DNA from: Apostichopus parvimensis
Lineage: Eukaryota > Echinodermata > Holothuroidea > Aspidochirotida > Stichopodidae
DNA length: 29,453 bases
Direction: 5' to 3'
NCBI GenBank assembly: GCA_000934455.1
Contig: KN887198.1
Span: forward strand, 11,978 to 41,430
The notes beneath the pieces were generated by a model. It searched no databases, had not been told where the DNA came from, and saw only the letters and a list, made by a program, of their open reading frames with translations. Below, piece after piece: positions 11,086 through 20,355 of the stretch; the first letter of the stretch is position 1, and the number at the start of each line of letters is the position of its first letter. Made by a program: the position numbers and the translations under genes.

Positions 11086-11634
11086 CAGACATTTCAATCT
11101 TGGGGGAACAGGGGGGGGGGCAGCACTTAACTAGGGGGGGACGAATGTTTATTTGTGAATGCCGCCCTGGGGAATGGGTGTTAGGGTGGGGGTGAAATTT
11201 TTGTATAATTAAGGGTCCTGGTGCTATATTTTGCAACATGAAGTAAGTTAATGTTCGTTGGCCTGACCTTTCGATCCTAGCAGGATTTTCTTCAAAGGCT
11301 AAATGACACTTGTCATTGTGCCTTTGAAGAATATCCTGCTAGGGTCGAAACGTCAGGCCAACTTACTTTTACACATTCTCCTACACAGGCTCTCTAGTGG
11401 ATACGCAGTTTGCTAACAGTTTTATTTTATTTTTACTTTAAGTTAATGTTTAAGAATTTTCGGGCTTAGTCTGTCCGATATTTATATTTTAATTGAGGCA
11501 GATGAAGTTTTTGTTTGAGTATATTTTTAACACTACAGACCGAATGGGGAATGGGGGGAGGCACCTGGATGCACGATTTTTTTTGGGGGGCACGTGCCCC
11601 CAGGCCTCCCCTTGGCGACGCCACTGACAGTTAG
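11078..11634. mobile_element. hAT-like non-autonomous element (11086-11626) with 8 bp target-site duplication
   Basis: ACAGTTAG occurs exactly on both sides (11078-11085 and 11627-11634). The right end, read inward, is CAGTGGCGTCGCCAAGG; the left end starts CAG but is otherwise diverged. The interior is G-rich, encodes nothing, and is interrupted by the Penelope-like insertion at 11256-11438. Perfect 8 bp duplications are the signature of hAT-type transposition. Confidence 0.7.
11244..11450. mobile_element. Penelope-like retroelement fragment in inverted-repeat form, with 12 bp target-site duplication
   Basis: TAAGTTAATGTT flanks the insert at 11244-11255 and 11439-11450. Inside, 11260-11299 and 11320-11359 form a long hairpin whose centre is also palindromic (AATGACA-CT-TGTCATT). 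Each arm reads, in its own sense, GCCTTTGAAGA, a short hairpin around CCTGCTAGG, then CGAAACGTC or CGAAAGGTC and AGGC. That layout resembles hammerhead ribozymes known in Penelope-like elements, although the usual CTGATGA core is altered. Confidence 0.55.
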
Positions 11635-11731
11635 GTATATACCCGTCCCTGTCAAAGATATTTCTGTGGTCCCTGTACTGTACTGTGGAAGATAGATGCT
11701 CTTTCAACCATAGATTTTCATTACGTAAACG

Positions 11732-11809
11732 ATCGCTTTGATTTAGACAGTGTAATGGAGTAAGTATTAGTAAGTATTACTCCATTATACTGTCTAAATA
11801 AATAGCGAT
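11732..11809. repeat. Near-perfect palindrome, ~38 bp arms
   Basis: The left arm 11732-11769 and right arm 11771-11809 share the blocks ATCGCT, ATTTAGACAG and TAATGGAGTAA in inverted order, with almost no loop. It lies just before the truncated 5' end of the LINE and could be a collapsed foldback element. Confidence 0.85.
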
Positions 11810-11830
11810 ATTTTTTATAAAAGCTGGTGA

Positions 11831-12479
11831 CTTCAAATTACTACAAGTGGCAACTACTCCATTTCTGCTACTAATGATATCAAATATCTTGGTGTATTAA
11901 TCGACAACCGCTTGAGCTTTAACGAGCATGCTATTGATGTCATCATAAAGGCCAATGCGAGGCTCCATTTTATGTATCGCCAAGCCAGTTGCCTGAATCA
12001 GCGGTGCAGAAGACTGCTATGCATGGCCCTTATTCAATGTCCTTTTGACTATTCTTCTTCTTAGGTACACAGGCCTCAATAAAACTCTTAAAAAGAAGCT
12101 TCAAATTACACAAAATAAAGTGGTTCGGTACATACTTATGCAAGGCCCAAGATTCCATGTTGGGCAGGAGGAAATTTCCGGTCTTGGATTGTTATCCGTA
12201 GAGAGTAGAGCTAAATTCATTAGGTTAAACCATACACACAAACTCTTTAACAACTGTAGTTCTCCCTTCCTCACCACCAATTTCACCAAAACCTCTGTTA
12301 TTCATAATCAGGGGACTCGTTCAAGACATCACAATATATATGTTATTGATTCTAAAGGTGGTGTTAGCTCTACTTTCTACTTCGCGGCAATTCAGGATTG
12401 GAATTCTCTTCCAAACCATATTAAATCTATCAAGCCTTCTCGTCTTTTTAAAGCAGAGTTAAGGAAGCATCTCATGTAA
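11831..12479 (+). pseudogene. LINE reverse transcriptase C-terminus, frameshifted
   Basis: The first segment, 11831-12064, reads NDIKYLGVLIDNRLSFNEH and on to LIQCPFDYSSS. The stop TAG at 12062-12064 falls where the family has SSWYTGL. The frame resumes one base later and runs to the stop at 12477-12479 (YTGLNKTLKKKLQITQNK, WNSLPNHIKS, FKAELRKHL). A single extra base therefore breaks the frame. This C-terminal part of the RT domain and its tail is typical of Jockey/CR1/L2-type LINEs. The catalytic RT motifs upstream are absent, so the copy is 5'-truncated and dead. Confidence 0.88.
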
Positions 12480-12719
12480 TATTAAGTGTGGGGCAAGGGA
12501 GAGGCACTTTTCAATAATTTGTGCAATATGTGCGTTTTAGAGTTTTATTTATTGGTTTTATTAGAATTTACCATTGGAAGCAGGGCCGTCTTAGGAGATC
12601 ACCAGGCCCTGGGCCCGGCAATGGAGCGGGGCCCCTCAATCATGTGAGTTCGAAAAAAGTTGCGTGAAAAATTGACATCCTTCACAATCGCTCAAGAATA
12701 CACATGCCTGCATTAACCA

Positions 12720-13572
12720 CCCCTCCCCATAGGCGTAGGAGCCTCATTTGATTGGGGGGGGGGGGCTGTAACGACTTGCCCGAAAAATATAACCAAAATT
12801 TTACACGCGCTCCGCGCGCGTTGCACGTGTCAATGTGCATATCATCACATGCCAATAACATAAAATCATTTTCCGTGTTATTACCCTTCCATATTGGTTA
12901 GAATTATTGGGAAGTCGTTACAACAATAATGATAATAATTATATAAGTTTAACCATTGGAAACACATTGCAAATTATTCTTCTTTCAGTAGGTGCCACTG
13001 GCGGAGCTATAGGGGTATTGGTCAGGGGAGAGAATGGTCTGTAGGGGCGCTTTCGACACTATCTAAGCGGAGCGCCACTACAGGTTGGCGCGGAGCGTAC
13101 AGAAATTTTTTGAGTAAAGATACTCCCTAGATCGCCGGAATTGACCCTTTCCATGCCTTGCTAATTTGCAGATAAACAAAGAATAAATATGTGTCATAGC
13201 CATTTGTCAGAAAATTGCACCAACAAAATGTGACAAATGTCAATAGGTATTTGAGAGCGCAATAATAAAGGCAATAATCGCGAATAAGTAAAAAGTGGTA
13301 AAAAGCTGAAAAGGGCGCCAGCAGTCCATTTGAGTCCGTCAGTGGGGGGCATCCCCCTGACTGTATGGAGGCTCCGCCACTGGTAGGTGTCCGAAAAATT
13401 CTCAGCATATTGCCCAAATTTTCACCAAAAAAATTGAAACACATTGCAAATTATTCTTCTTTTAGTATAGGTGCTCGAAAAAATCTCAGCATATTGCCCG
13501 AATTTTCACAAAAAAATTGCTTGGGGCTGCAGCCCCCCCCCCCTCCGCGCCTCCTACGCCTATGCCCCTCCC
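12720..13572. mobile_element. hAT-like element B (12728-13564), inserted in element A
   Basis: Inverted ends CATAGGCGTAGGAG and CTCCTACGCCTATG. Perfect 8 bp duplication CCCCTCCC at 12720-12727 and 13565-13572. Poly-G and poly-C tracts follow the ends. Inside is an ~80 bp tandem duplication (GAAACACATTGCAAATTATT... twice); its first copy is split by element C. Confidence 0.88.
12988..13390. mobile_element. hAT-like element C (12996-13382), inserted in element B
   Basis: Inverted ends CACTGGCGGAGC and GCTCCGCCACTG. Duplication GTAGGTGC (12988-12995) and GTAGGTGT (13383-13390), one mismatch. It is 387 bp and non-coding. The intact second copy of B's internal duplication shows the sequence that C interrupted, which confirms the insertion. 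Confidence 0.85.
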
Positions 13573-14369
13573 TATGTCGCGCATAAAGCATAAAACTTTA
13601 GCTGAATAACATACGTGATATATCTAAAAGCTGAAATACATTATAGAAGAGTAATCTTCCAGTTGCCCTCCATCCCTTCCCTAACAATACTGGACTCACC
13701 ATTTGTAACACCCTTGTGTTGAGTCTTTTAACTGGGGGAACTAACGGAACTTGCGGCATTTCTTGATCGTAAACTGTTGTATGATTGGCTGAAAGTCAAT
13801 CTTTTTGAGGTGTTTTGAGGTGTTGTAAGCCTTCGGGCATTGTATATTCCAGACTCAGATTCGAATATGTAATGTCAAACTCTCAAGTGTTTCACCAACT
13901 CTCGTCACAAATTGTCAAGTATCGAATTAAATCAGTCATAATGGCCTATTCAATAAGTTTTCCTCCCAGATTAAGACATGGAGTTACTACGATTGCGGGG
14001 CCCCTGACATCGCGGGGCCCTGGGCCAGGGCCCAGTGGGCCCATGCCTTAAGACGGCCCTGATTGAAAGTCCATTTTTTTGTCTCTAGGGCCCCATTGGA
14101 AATGGGCCGACGTTTTGTCAGCCCAATGGGTTTAGCTCCTGTTACTCCTTTTGTTCTTTTCAATCTGTTCCGTTCTATTAGGCTCAGTCTGTTATTTTTT
14201 GTATTTTGAACAATCTGAGTGCCAATAAAACAAACAAGCAAACAAATGTGCAATGACGTAGCACCATGCATCTGCCTAAGTGCCTAACCCATTTTCATAG
14301 AAAGTGTTGTTGTTGTAGATCAGTACTATGGATATTTGAACAGCAGTCATAGTGGCGAGTAAATTTTGC

Positions 14370-14464
14370 NNNNNNNNNNNNNNNNNNNNNNNNNNNNNNN
14401 NNNNNNNNNNNNNNNNNNNNNNNNNNNNNNNNNNNNNNNNNNNNNNNNNNNNNNNNNNNNNNNN
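14370..14464. other. Assembly gap (95 N)
   Basis: A run of 95 undetermined bases. Open frames crossing it are artefacts. Confidence 1.
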
Positions 14465-14708
14465 AGGCCTGAAAACCTTCAAAACATGATTCCTCATAGT
14501 AGAAATCATGGATACTTTTCATACATGGTATGTGGATTTGCCATACGTAGTACTAGTAGTAGTACAATAATCCTGTTGCTTTTGAGGTCAAATCTCATTT
14601 GAGGTCACCAGAGGTTAAGCTCTGAAAACCCTTTTACATGAAATCTAACGATGGAAATCGTGGATACTTCCTTCCTAATTTTGTGGATGCATCACATTGA
14701 GCACAAGA
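14465..14708. repeat. Probable dispersed repeat, GAGGTCA-rich
   Basis: Contains GAGGTCAAATCTCATTTGAG followed by GTCACCAGAGGTTAAG, then a diverged echo of the sequence near 14500: AATCATGGATACTTTTC compared with AATCGTGGATACTTCC. That suggests an old internal duplication of about 150 bp. No coding potential. Confidence 0.4.
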
Positions 14709-15050
14709 CCCCTACTCAAGGGCGTAGGAACCGGGGGCTGTGATAATTATGGAGGGGCGGAAGTATCATTCCGCCCCCCCCCCCTGCTTCGCAAGTCAGA
14801 AAACCCCTTTTTTATTCCAAGTGAGAAAAAAAATCTCATTTGGAGCACCAACTTGCATCTAACTGCAGGTGAAAATTCCAAATTATTTACAAAATGGAGT
14901 GGGTGTTGAAGTGTGCTATATTGCACCAAATTGCATCTGAGGCCACCTGGAAATGCAAAAAAATTCCAAAGACCCCTCCCCCAGGCCGGCCATCAGTCTT
15001 CAGCCCCCCCCCCCCACTCAAAAGTACCTTCCTACGCCACTGCCCCTACT
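14709..15050. mobile_element. hAT-like MITE (14717-15042) with perfect 8 bp duplication
   Basis: CCCCTACT lies on both sides (14709-14716 and 15043-15050). The ends are CAAGGGCGTAGGAACC and, inverted, CAGTGGCGTAGGAAGG. Poly-G/poly-C tracts lie near both ends; the interior does not code. Its ends share the GGCGTAGGA block with element B. Confidence 0.88.
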
Positions 15051-15915
15051 GCTTTTGATGGAGGTGTGTATTGCCATGTACAGTAGACTGACCTGTGTTT
15101 ACCATGCCATAGTGTACATCAAAAAAGTGGTTTGAACCATTTATAATGTGACAGCTTTTTTCCGCTGACAAGCAAAAATCTAACGCAATGTCATCAAAAC
15201 CTCAATGCATTTTGCTTTCTGGTTATAAATATTAGAATTGCCCCTTTTGGTATTGAAAAGTACAATGTTTCACCTTTGGAAATTGAAAAGTGCCCTTTGT
15301 TTATATATTATTTATATAGCACAGAGCATTGCTCATGCCGGCAATTTTAAATCAGTAAGGTTGCTTTCTTTCAAACCAATGGAGGTAAAAACAGTTTTTA
15401 CCTGCATGTTCAAACTATCCAACGTTGGATGGCACATTAGGTATACTTTGCTTGCTTTTGCTCAGTTTGTAAAATAATTTTCGCGGATAGATTACGTCAT
15501 TTTGTATCATATGGATAGTCACCTGACCGCGATGCACCGAATAGTGTGCAAAACAGTACACAAATACTACCGGACTGCGTCGCTGTTGTCCGGTTTACCT
15601 CACAGCTGTATACATGCAAGAATGTCGCACAGTTGCAGCATTTTTCGTGCAGTCATAAAACGCTCTGAAAATATATACCATTTCAAGGAGAAACGTACCA
15701 CACATTTGTGATGCAACAACTTTCATCGTTTGTTCAGAACAGCCTAACTCAAACTTTAGGCCTAACTAACTTAGGCTAATTGCCAAACTGTGTGCTTGGT
15801 CCAATGTTAGGATAGGGCACGTTTGTCATACATACGGTATAACCTATCCTAGGTATACAGTATTTGATATATCATTGTAGAAAATAGCTTTACAATTTGG
15901 TTACCTTTGAGCAAG
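15051..15915 (+). promoter_or_regulatory. Upstream region of the CD-MPR/ATG27-like gene
   Basis: No gene seen. The promoter of the receptor-like gene should lie here, but I see no clear TATA box or CpG-dense block. Short TAGGCCTAA-type repeats occur at 15745-15780, resembling sequence near 10580. Confidence 0.35.
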
Positions 15916-16178
15916 ATGATAAGTTTATGTAAAGGCTTCATTTGGTTGCTGCTGTTAATATTTTTGTCACTGTTGATCACTGGCACCTTCGCCGTGTCTG
16001 GAACAGTTAAACCTAAAGTTATTTGTGAACCGGTGGCAAATTCACACTGTGCATGTACATTGGGCAACAATAAAGGAACTTTCGATTTACAAGGACTAGT
16101 AGACGGTACAGTTATTCCACGTTTTTCTGTATCAAAAGGAAATGTGACATACATGTATGATCCGTGTCGAGAGTTTAG
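15916..16178 (+). CDS. CD-MPR/ATG27-like gene, exon 1
   Basis: Start ATG at 15916 opens directly into a signal peptide with the core IWLLLLIFLSLLITG. An in-frame TTG lies just upstream but no better ATG is seen. It encodes residues 1-87 plus two bases and ends at YDPCREF before donor GTAAAT. Confidence 0.88.
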
Positions 16179-19100
16179 GTAAATTTTTGTTGAGCTACGG
16201 TACTTTTGTTTTTTCATTTTGTTTCTTTGTTCATGTTCCTGTAAAATATGTTGCCTGGACAAACATTTTGTAGGCTTACTGTTAAAGAGATGTGTTGCAT
16301 ATTATTGTTTCGTGATGTTCTGCTTTTTGACATAATTTCTAAGCAAGCTAATCCAAAATTTTAGTATTGTTTAAATTCCACCAAATTTACCAAAGTACTT
16401 TCATGGAATTTCTGAACATCTTATTATGATTTCCAGACGTCAAGAACTGTTCGAATGGACAATTAAAATTCTCTGTAAAATCATTTAAAACTGCATCTAT
16501 AGTTGAAGTTTGAGCAAGAGTGTCAATGCATAGAAAAATAATTCAACTTCAAACTTGAACATACCTTTCTGTAGAAATTGATGCAACAATGGGTCAATGA
16601 AGACAAATATTCTATGCCATTAGAGAATATAAATATAAAGTGATAATGCCCCTAGGCCTTATATCGAACAATGTTTCATGAGCCATTAGTTCTTCCTTTG
16701 GTTTGCACACTTGTAAAATATCTTAATTCTTTCTCTTCTAATTTGACATATTATGTTTTATACCCTTGAGTTAGAATGATTTTATCATCTCATTGCATTT
16801 TTAGTTCATCCAGGGCTGTGAGCATATAACATATATTTGTATTTGTTGATTTTTTGAAAGGTTTTTTATATCCTTTAATTTTCAGTTATGGGGACTGTTC
16901 TGATGTTGCTGCCTGTGCTGTTCCTAATGGTGTCACTCCTGAAACGACAATTGCTGTGTTTAATAAAGAGATGATTTACGACTATGATGATACTAATGGC
17001 CCACAGTTGACAATGATATACACAAATGGTATTGTTCTTCTGCTTCTGCTTCTGTTAGATACTCGTTAAAAACCCCTCTCGGGTATAACAACGAGGATGT
17101 TGGTGCGCAGCGCAGCAGTGCTAATAACAATGCGTGGGCAATCTTGTCTTAAACACCTCAAGACTAGGGCTCTCTTTAACGGTCAAGGATTGTGTATTCC
17201 AGTCTTTTATAGTCCTAGGATAGAATTTTATAGTCCTAGGATAGAAGTTAAAGTTAAAGTTATAAATATTTCAACTGTTCATATACTCAAGCAAATGTTT
17301 GCATTTTCATGCTAAAAATTAGTAAATCATAAATATACAAATCTATTTCCAATCAAAGTCACTTGGGCTAACAAATATAGTTCAATTGATATTAGCTTGC
17401 TATGTATTTGAAGTTCTGTTTATCATGCCTGCCCAAAAGAGTAAGCTCAGTACAGAACTCATTCTGTTCCATTCCCTACCTCGAGATGAATTTATTTTAT
17501 TCTGTCAGTCCCAGGCACATAATGTTAATGTTCAAATCAGAAGATAATTTTTCTGTGGTCTAATTGAGATACATGAAATCTAACAGTATAATACCTCAGT
17601 TTTATTGGAATGTGTTGAGATATTTATAACTTTAACTAAAATTCTTACAAGACTATCAGATTAATTATATTTAGGGGAAGGTCGTCCAATTGTGTTTTTT
17701 TTTTACTTTCTGTGTTTTATTTGCCCTTCAGGAGGAGATCCTTTGATTAAAACGTCCGTGTCGTTCTTCTGCGGAAAGGCACGTGATGAAGATGCTGTTT
17801 TGCAGGTCGTTTTAGAGTCGCCCAACGAATATTACTTCTCTTGGAATTCATCTTACATGTAAGCATACTGGAAGCAGTTCTTCCTGATTGACCACATTGA
17901 TTGATTGATTGATTGATTGACACTTATCTGCAGTGTTGTCAAGCTTTCTGAGCAGCATGGTATAAATGGTAACTTAGCAATGATAATGGAACAAACATTC
18001 TTTGAGAGGTCAATGTAATAATGATATCTTTGAGTTTGCATTATGGTTTAGTTTTATCCTTCAAATATGTGATTTCACAATTGCTCTGATTCCACCAGAA
18101 TGAGATAGATTAATACTTGTCACACAGGTATTTAGTCAAAACAGTTGCAGCGAGGAAAGACTTCATGTTTAATTTTACGGTCTAATTCCAGTGAAATAAT
18201 CAGTGAAATACCTAAGACTGTATGAATAAGATTGTGTTAGAAGAAGAGGTTACATTGTTATTTTAAAACACCTCAGCTGAAGTGTTTAACAGTACAGCCG
18301 CATACTGTCTGTATACTGTAGTATATATTTGTAGTTAAGGAAGTAACTTTACACCACCATTATAAACAAAACATAACAAACATAATAAACAAAACACCAT
18401 AATAAACAAAAGAAAGATTGCCATTGTTAGAATGGAGACTTTCTCGTAGATATTTTCACAAAAATATGATCACTATGTAGCAAACTGATGGTATCTTTTG
18501 CTTTCAAAACTTTTGAGGTCCAAAACTTTTCATCTTAGTATAATAAGAAATACCAAATTCATTTGCAAAATGAAGGACATTTCCTAAATTGTTTGAAACA
18601 CGACAGAAAATGTCGATTCAATGCACTGTGTGATTATGGACTTCTAGTATCAAGTGGTAAAATAAAAACCAACAAATATGTTATATCTATAGGTATATCT
18701 CAACAGACTGATATAAATTCATTTATTCTTCAGCAAAACTATGCCCAATAAAATTCAACTGTTATACGTCACAGTCAGTGTATGATGCATCATTGCTTTT
18801 TCCTTTCTTTCATTTTTTTTCTGTACTAAGTGGTATATTTGTGTATTTCACAAACTTGTATACATGTTTGTACAATGTCTTTGGGCTGTTCCTGTCCACA
18901 GTTGTAACCTGCCCATCCTACCTGAAGTAGCAGGGATTAGTTTTGGAACATTCCTTTGTATAGCTGTCCCAGCAGTCTTTCTTTGTTACTTCTCATTCGG
19001 TGAGTGCAGTTCGAATCTTCCATTTCAGCTTGGTACCTGACAGGAGGCGTGAAGTTAATTAAATGTGCAAGTGGCAGGGTATGCAACAGTTTGCTATAAT

Positions 19101-20355
19101 TAGGATCACCTTTGGTGGAGATTAAGCAAACTGGAAAGAAGAAACAAGCAAAAAAAAAAAGGGATTCTAACCAGTCACCTCACGGTTACAAATAAAGTAC
19201 ATCTGTGTGTCTTGTAACCATGAGGTCACTAGTTGCAACCCCATTCTAAGCAAACATTTCTCTGATCTTTTTCAGTTGGTATTTATAACTTTCCAATCAG
19301 CATTCCCATTTTCCATATAAGGATAAGCCAAGGTAGAACCAGGCCTGTTGTCAGGGCACGGGGTCTTATCCTCCCTTCTCCATTGAGACTGCCATGCCCT
19401 TCCCCCTCCCCTGACCCCAAATGAGCCACCATCATGTGTACTAAATTGTTGGTGCCCCTTCTTAAATTATTGGTGCCCCTCCTTAAATTGTTGGCGCCCC
19501 TTGAACATTAAAGCTATAAAAATGCAATGGGATGAAAGCTGCATTTTGCTATTCATTGTAAAGTTCTATGAAAGGTCCTGGCCAAACTGTACATAATGTT
19601 TAGATTATTATTAGATACCTCTCAATATAAGTCTACAACCATTGCATAACTTCATTTAGTGAGAATGAAACCATTTAATCCAATAAAAATATGTTATGTC
19701 TCATTAGAGGTAGTCAGAATAGGACCCTAATTATAGCAGGCTATAATTGCTAGAAGTTTTCAAAAAGTACTTTCCTGGAGGTGTTTACTCTCCAAATTGT
19801 TCTCAGACATTTGTAAGGAAAACACAAGATGACTGAATGTCCCAGTGAGGAACATTTCCATAAAGTTGAAATAAAAACAGTCTAAGAATTTTGACCAAAG
19901 GTGGCCATATTTGAATATCTAGCATATTTGGGGCCAATACAGCATACCTTTAAGTTAACTACTTCATTGTTGCATTTGCATGTTTTTCAAGCTTTTACCT
20001 AAATTCAACATTTGTGGTGTGAGTTTGGTAGACTTGTTGGTTATATTTGCGTCTAGGTTTTGTATTATAACATAAGTTCCAATGCAAATTTCTAAAAAAA
20101 TGCAACTTTAATCAACCTTTTGTTTCTCTTCACAACTTTAATATCTGAAAAACCATTGTATTAATTGTTATTATTTTTCTCTCACCAGGATTTCTGTATC
20201 TTTTCTTCATAAAACATGAATCATGGAGAAATGCTATTCCCCACCATGAGTTTTGGTGCAATCTTCCAGGCCTTATCAAAGATGGTGCTACTTATACATG
20301 GACTTCCATCACTGGCAAATTTGATGGGTCTTCAAACGGTTACCAACAAATTTGA
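15916..20355 (+). CDS. Cation-dependent mannose-6-phosphate receptor-like / ATG27-like type I membrane protein (5 exons, complete)
   Basis: Exons 15916-16178, 16886-17028, 17732-17858, 18902-18999 and 20189-20355 splice in phase to 265 codons plus a stop (798 nt). Residues 1-26 form a signal peptide with a very hydrophobic core. The luminal part (about 27-186) has eight cysteines (37, 45, 47, 84, 92, 98, 149, 179) and motifs of the mannose-6-phosphate receptor homology fold: YMYDPC, GDCSDVAAC, FFCGK, and an aromatic run ending SSYIC. N-glycosylation sequons lie at Asn76 and Asn174. A hydrophobic stretch at about 187-218 is the single membrane span. The cytosolic tail holds HHEFWCNLPGLIKDG, which resembles the AFWQDLGNLVADG tail segment of CD-MPR, and ends in GYQQI. 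The family sorts cargo between Golgi, endosomes and lysosomes. Whether this member binds mannose-6-phosphate is not shown: the segment ahead of the last aromatic run is shorter than in CD-MPR. An ATG27-like or generic MRH cargo receptor is equally possible. Confidence 0.87.
16886..17028 (+). CDS. CD-MPR/ATG27-like gene, exon 2
   Basis: Acceptor TTAATTTTCAG, donor GTATTG. It encodes residues 88-136, including GDCSDVAAC, which is typical of the MRH fold, and the strand LTMIYTNG. Confidence 0.88.
17207..17249 (+). repeat. 21 bp tandem duplication in intron 2 of the receptor-like gene
   Basis: TTTTATAGTCCTAGGATAGAA occurs twice in a row with a one-base offset. Confidence 0.75.
17732..17858 (+). 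CDS. CD-MPR/ATG27-like gene, exon 3
   Basis: Acceptor TTTGCCCTTCAG, donor GTAAGC. It encodes the end of the luminal domain: GGDPLIK, VSFFCGKAR, then NEYYFSWNSSY. The GGD...CGK spacing resembles CD-MPR's GGDEYDNHCGK region. Confidence 0.88.
17896..17920 (+). repeat. (TTGA)n microsatellite
   Basis: About six tandem TTGA units in intron 3 of the receptor-like gene, about 40 bp after the exon 3 donor. Confidence 0.9.
18357..18413 (+). repeat. ATAAACAAAACA low-complexity repeat
   Basis: Imperfect repetition of TAAACAAAACA and CATAATAAACAAA within intron 3 of the receptor-like gene. Confidence 0.7.
18902..18999 (+). CDS. CD-MPR/ATG27-like gene, exon 4
   Basis: Acceptor CTGTCCACAG, donor GTGAGT. 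It encodes the last luminal cysteine (179) and most of the membrane span (GISFGTFLCIAVPAVFLCY). The two-base carry-over from exon 3 gives Ile178. Confidence 0.87.
19161..19242. repeat. Inverted pair of tRNA-like arms (foldback)
   Basis: Arms 19161-19191 and 19212-19242 pair at 25 of 31 positions with a 20 nt loop. Each arm, read outward, contains GTAACC, GAGGT and a B-box-like GGTGACTGGTTAGAATCCC or GGTCACTAGTTGCAACCCC, so this looks like two tRNA-SINE fragments head to head in intron 4. Confidence 0.65.
19443..19503 (+). repeat. 21 bp tandem repeat, three copies
   Basis: AAATTGTTGGTGCCCCTTCTT is repeated at 19443, 19464 and 19485. It is part of a dispersed segment beginning GCCACCATCATGTGTACTAA (about 19426) that recurs near 22939. 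Confidence 0.85.
20189..20355 (+). CDS. CD-MPR/ATG27-like gene, exon 5 and stop
   Basis: Acceptor TTCTCTCACCAG. It encodes the end of the membrane span (FLYLFFI) and the whole cytosolic tail through GYQQI and TGA at 20353-20355. The 3' UTR follows; no AATAAA is close. The first clear candidates are near 21999 and 22133, so its end is unknown. Confidence 0.88.

Larger units (their letters stand above)
12573..14069. mobile_element. hAT-like element A (12581-14061), outermost of the nest
   Basis: The ends are CAGGGCCGTCTTA (12581-12593) and its inverted copy TAAGACGGCCCTG (14049-14061); GGGCCC-rich subterminal DNA follows on both sides. Target duplication: ATTGGAAG (12573-12580) and ATTGAAAG (14062-14069), one mismatch. 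It is 1481 bp as it stands, about 640 bp without element B and its duplicate. It has no transposase frame, so it is non-autonomous. Confidence 0.85.
12480..14249 (+). mobile_element. LINE 3' UTR, split by nested hAT-like elements
   Basis: The 3' UTR of the LINE runs 12480-12580 and resumes at 14062. The second part holds a stem (GGGCCCCATTGG / CCAATGGG region, 14089-14131) and ends in AATAAAACAAACAAGCAAAC at 14226-14245, a CAAA-type tail. Removing 12581-14061 plus one duplicate of the 8 bp target site joins the two parts smoothly. Confidence 0.8.

Noticed and set aside
14276..14602. Open frames crossing 14370-14464
   Set aside because: They are made of undetermined N codons.
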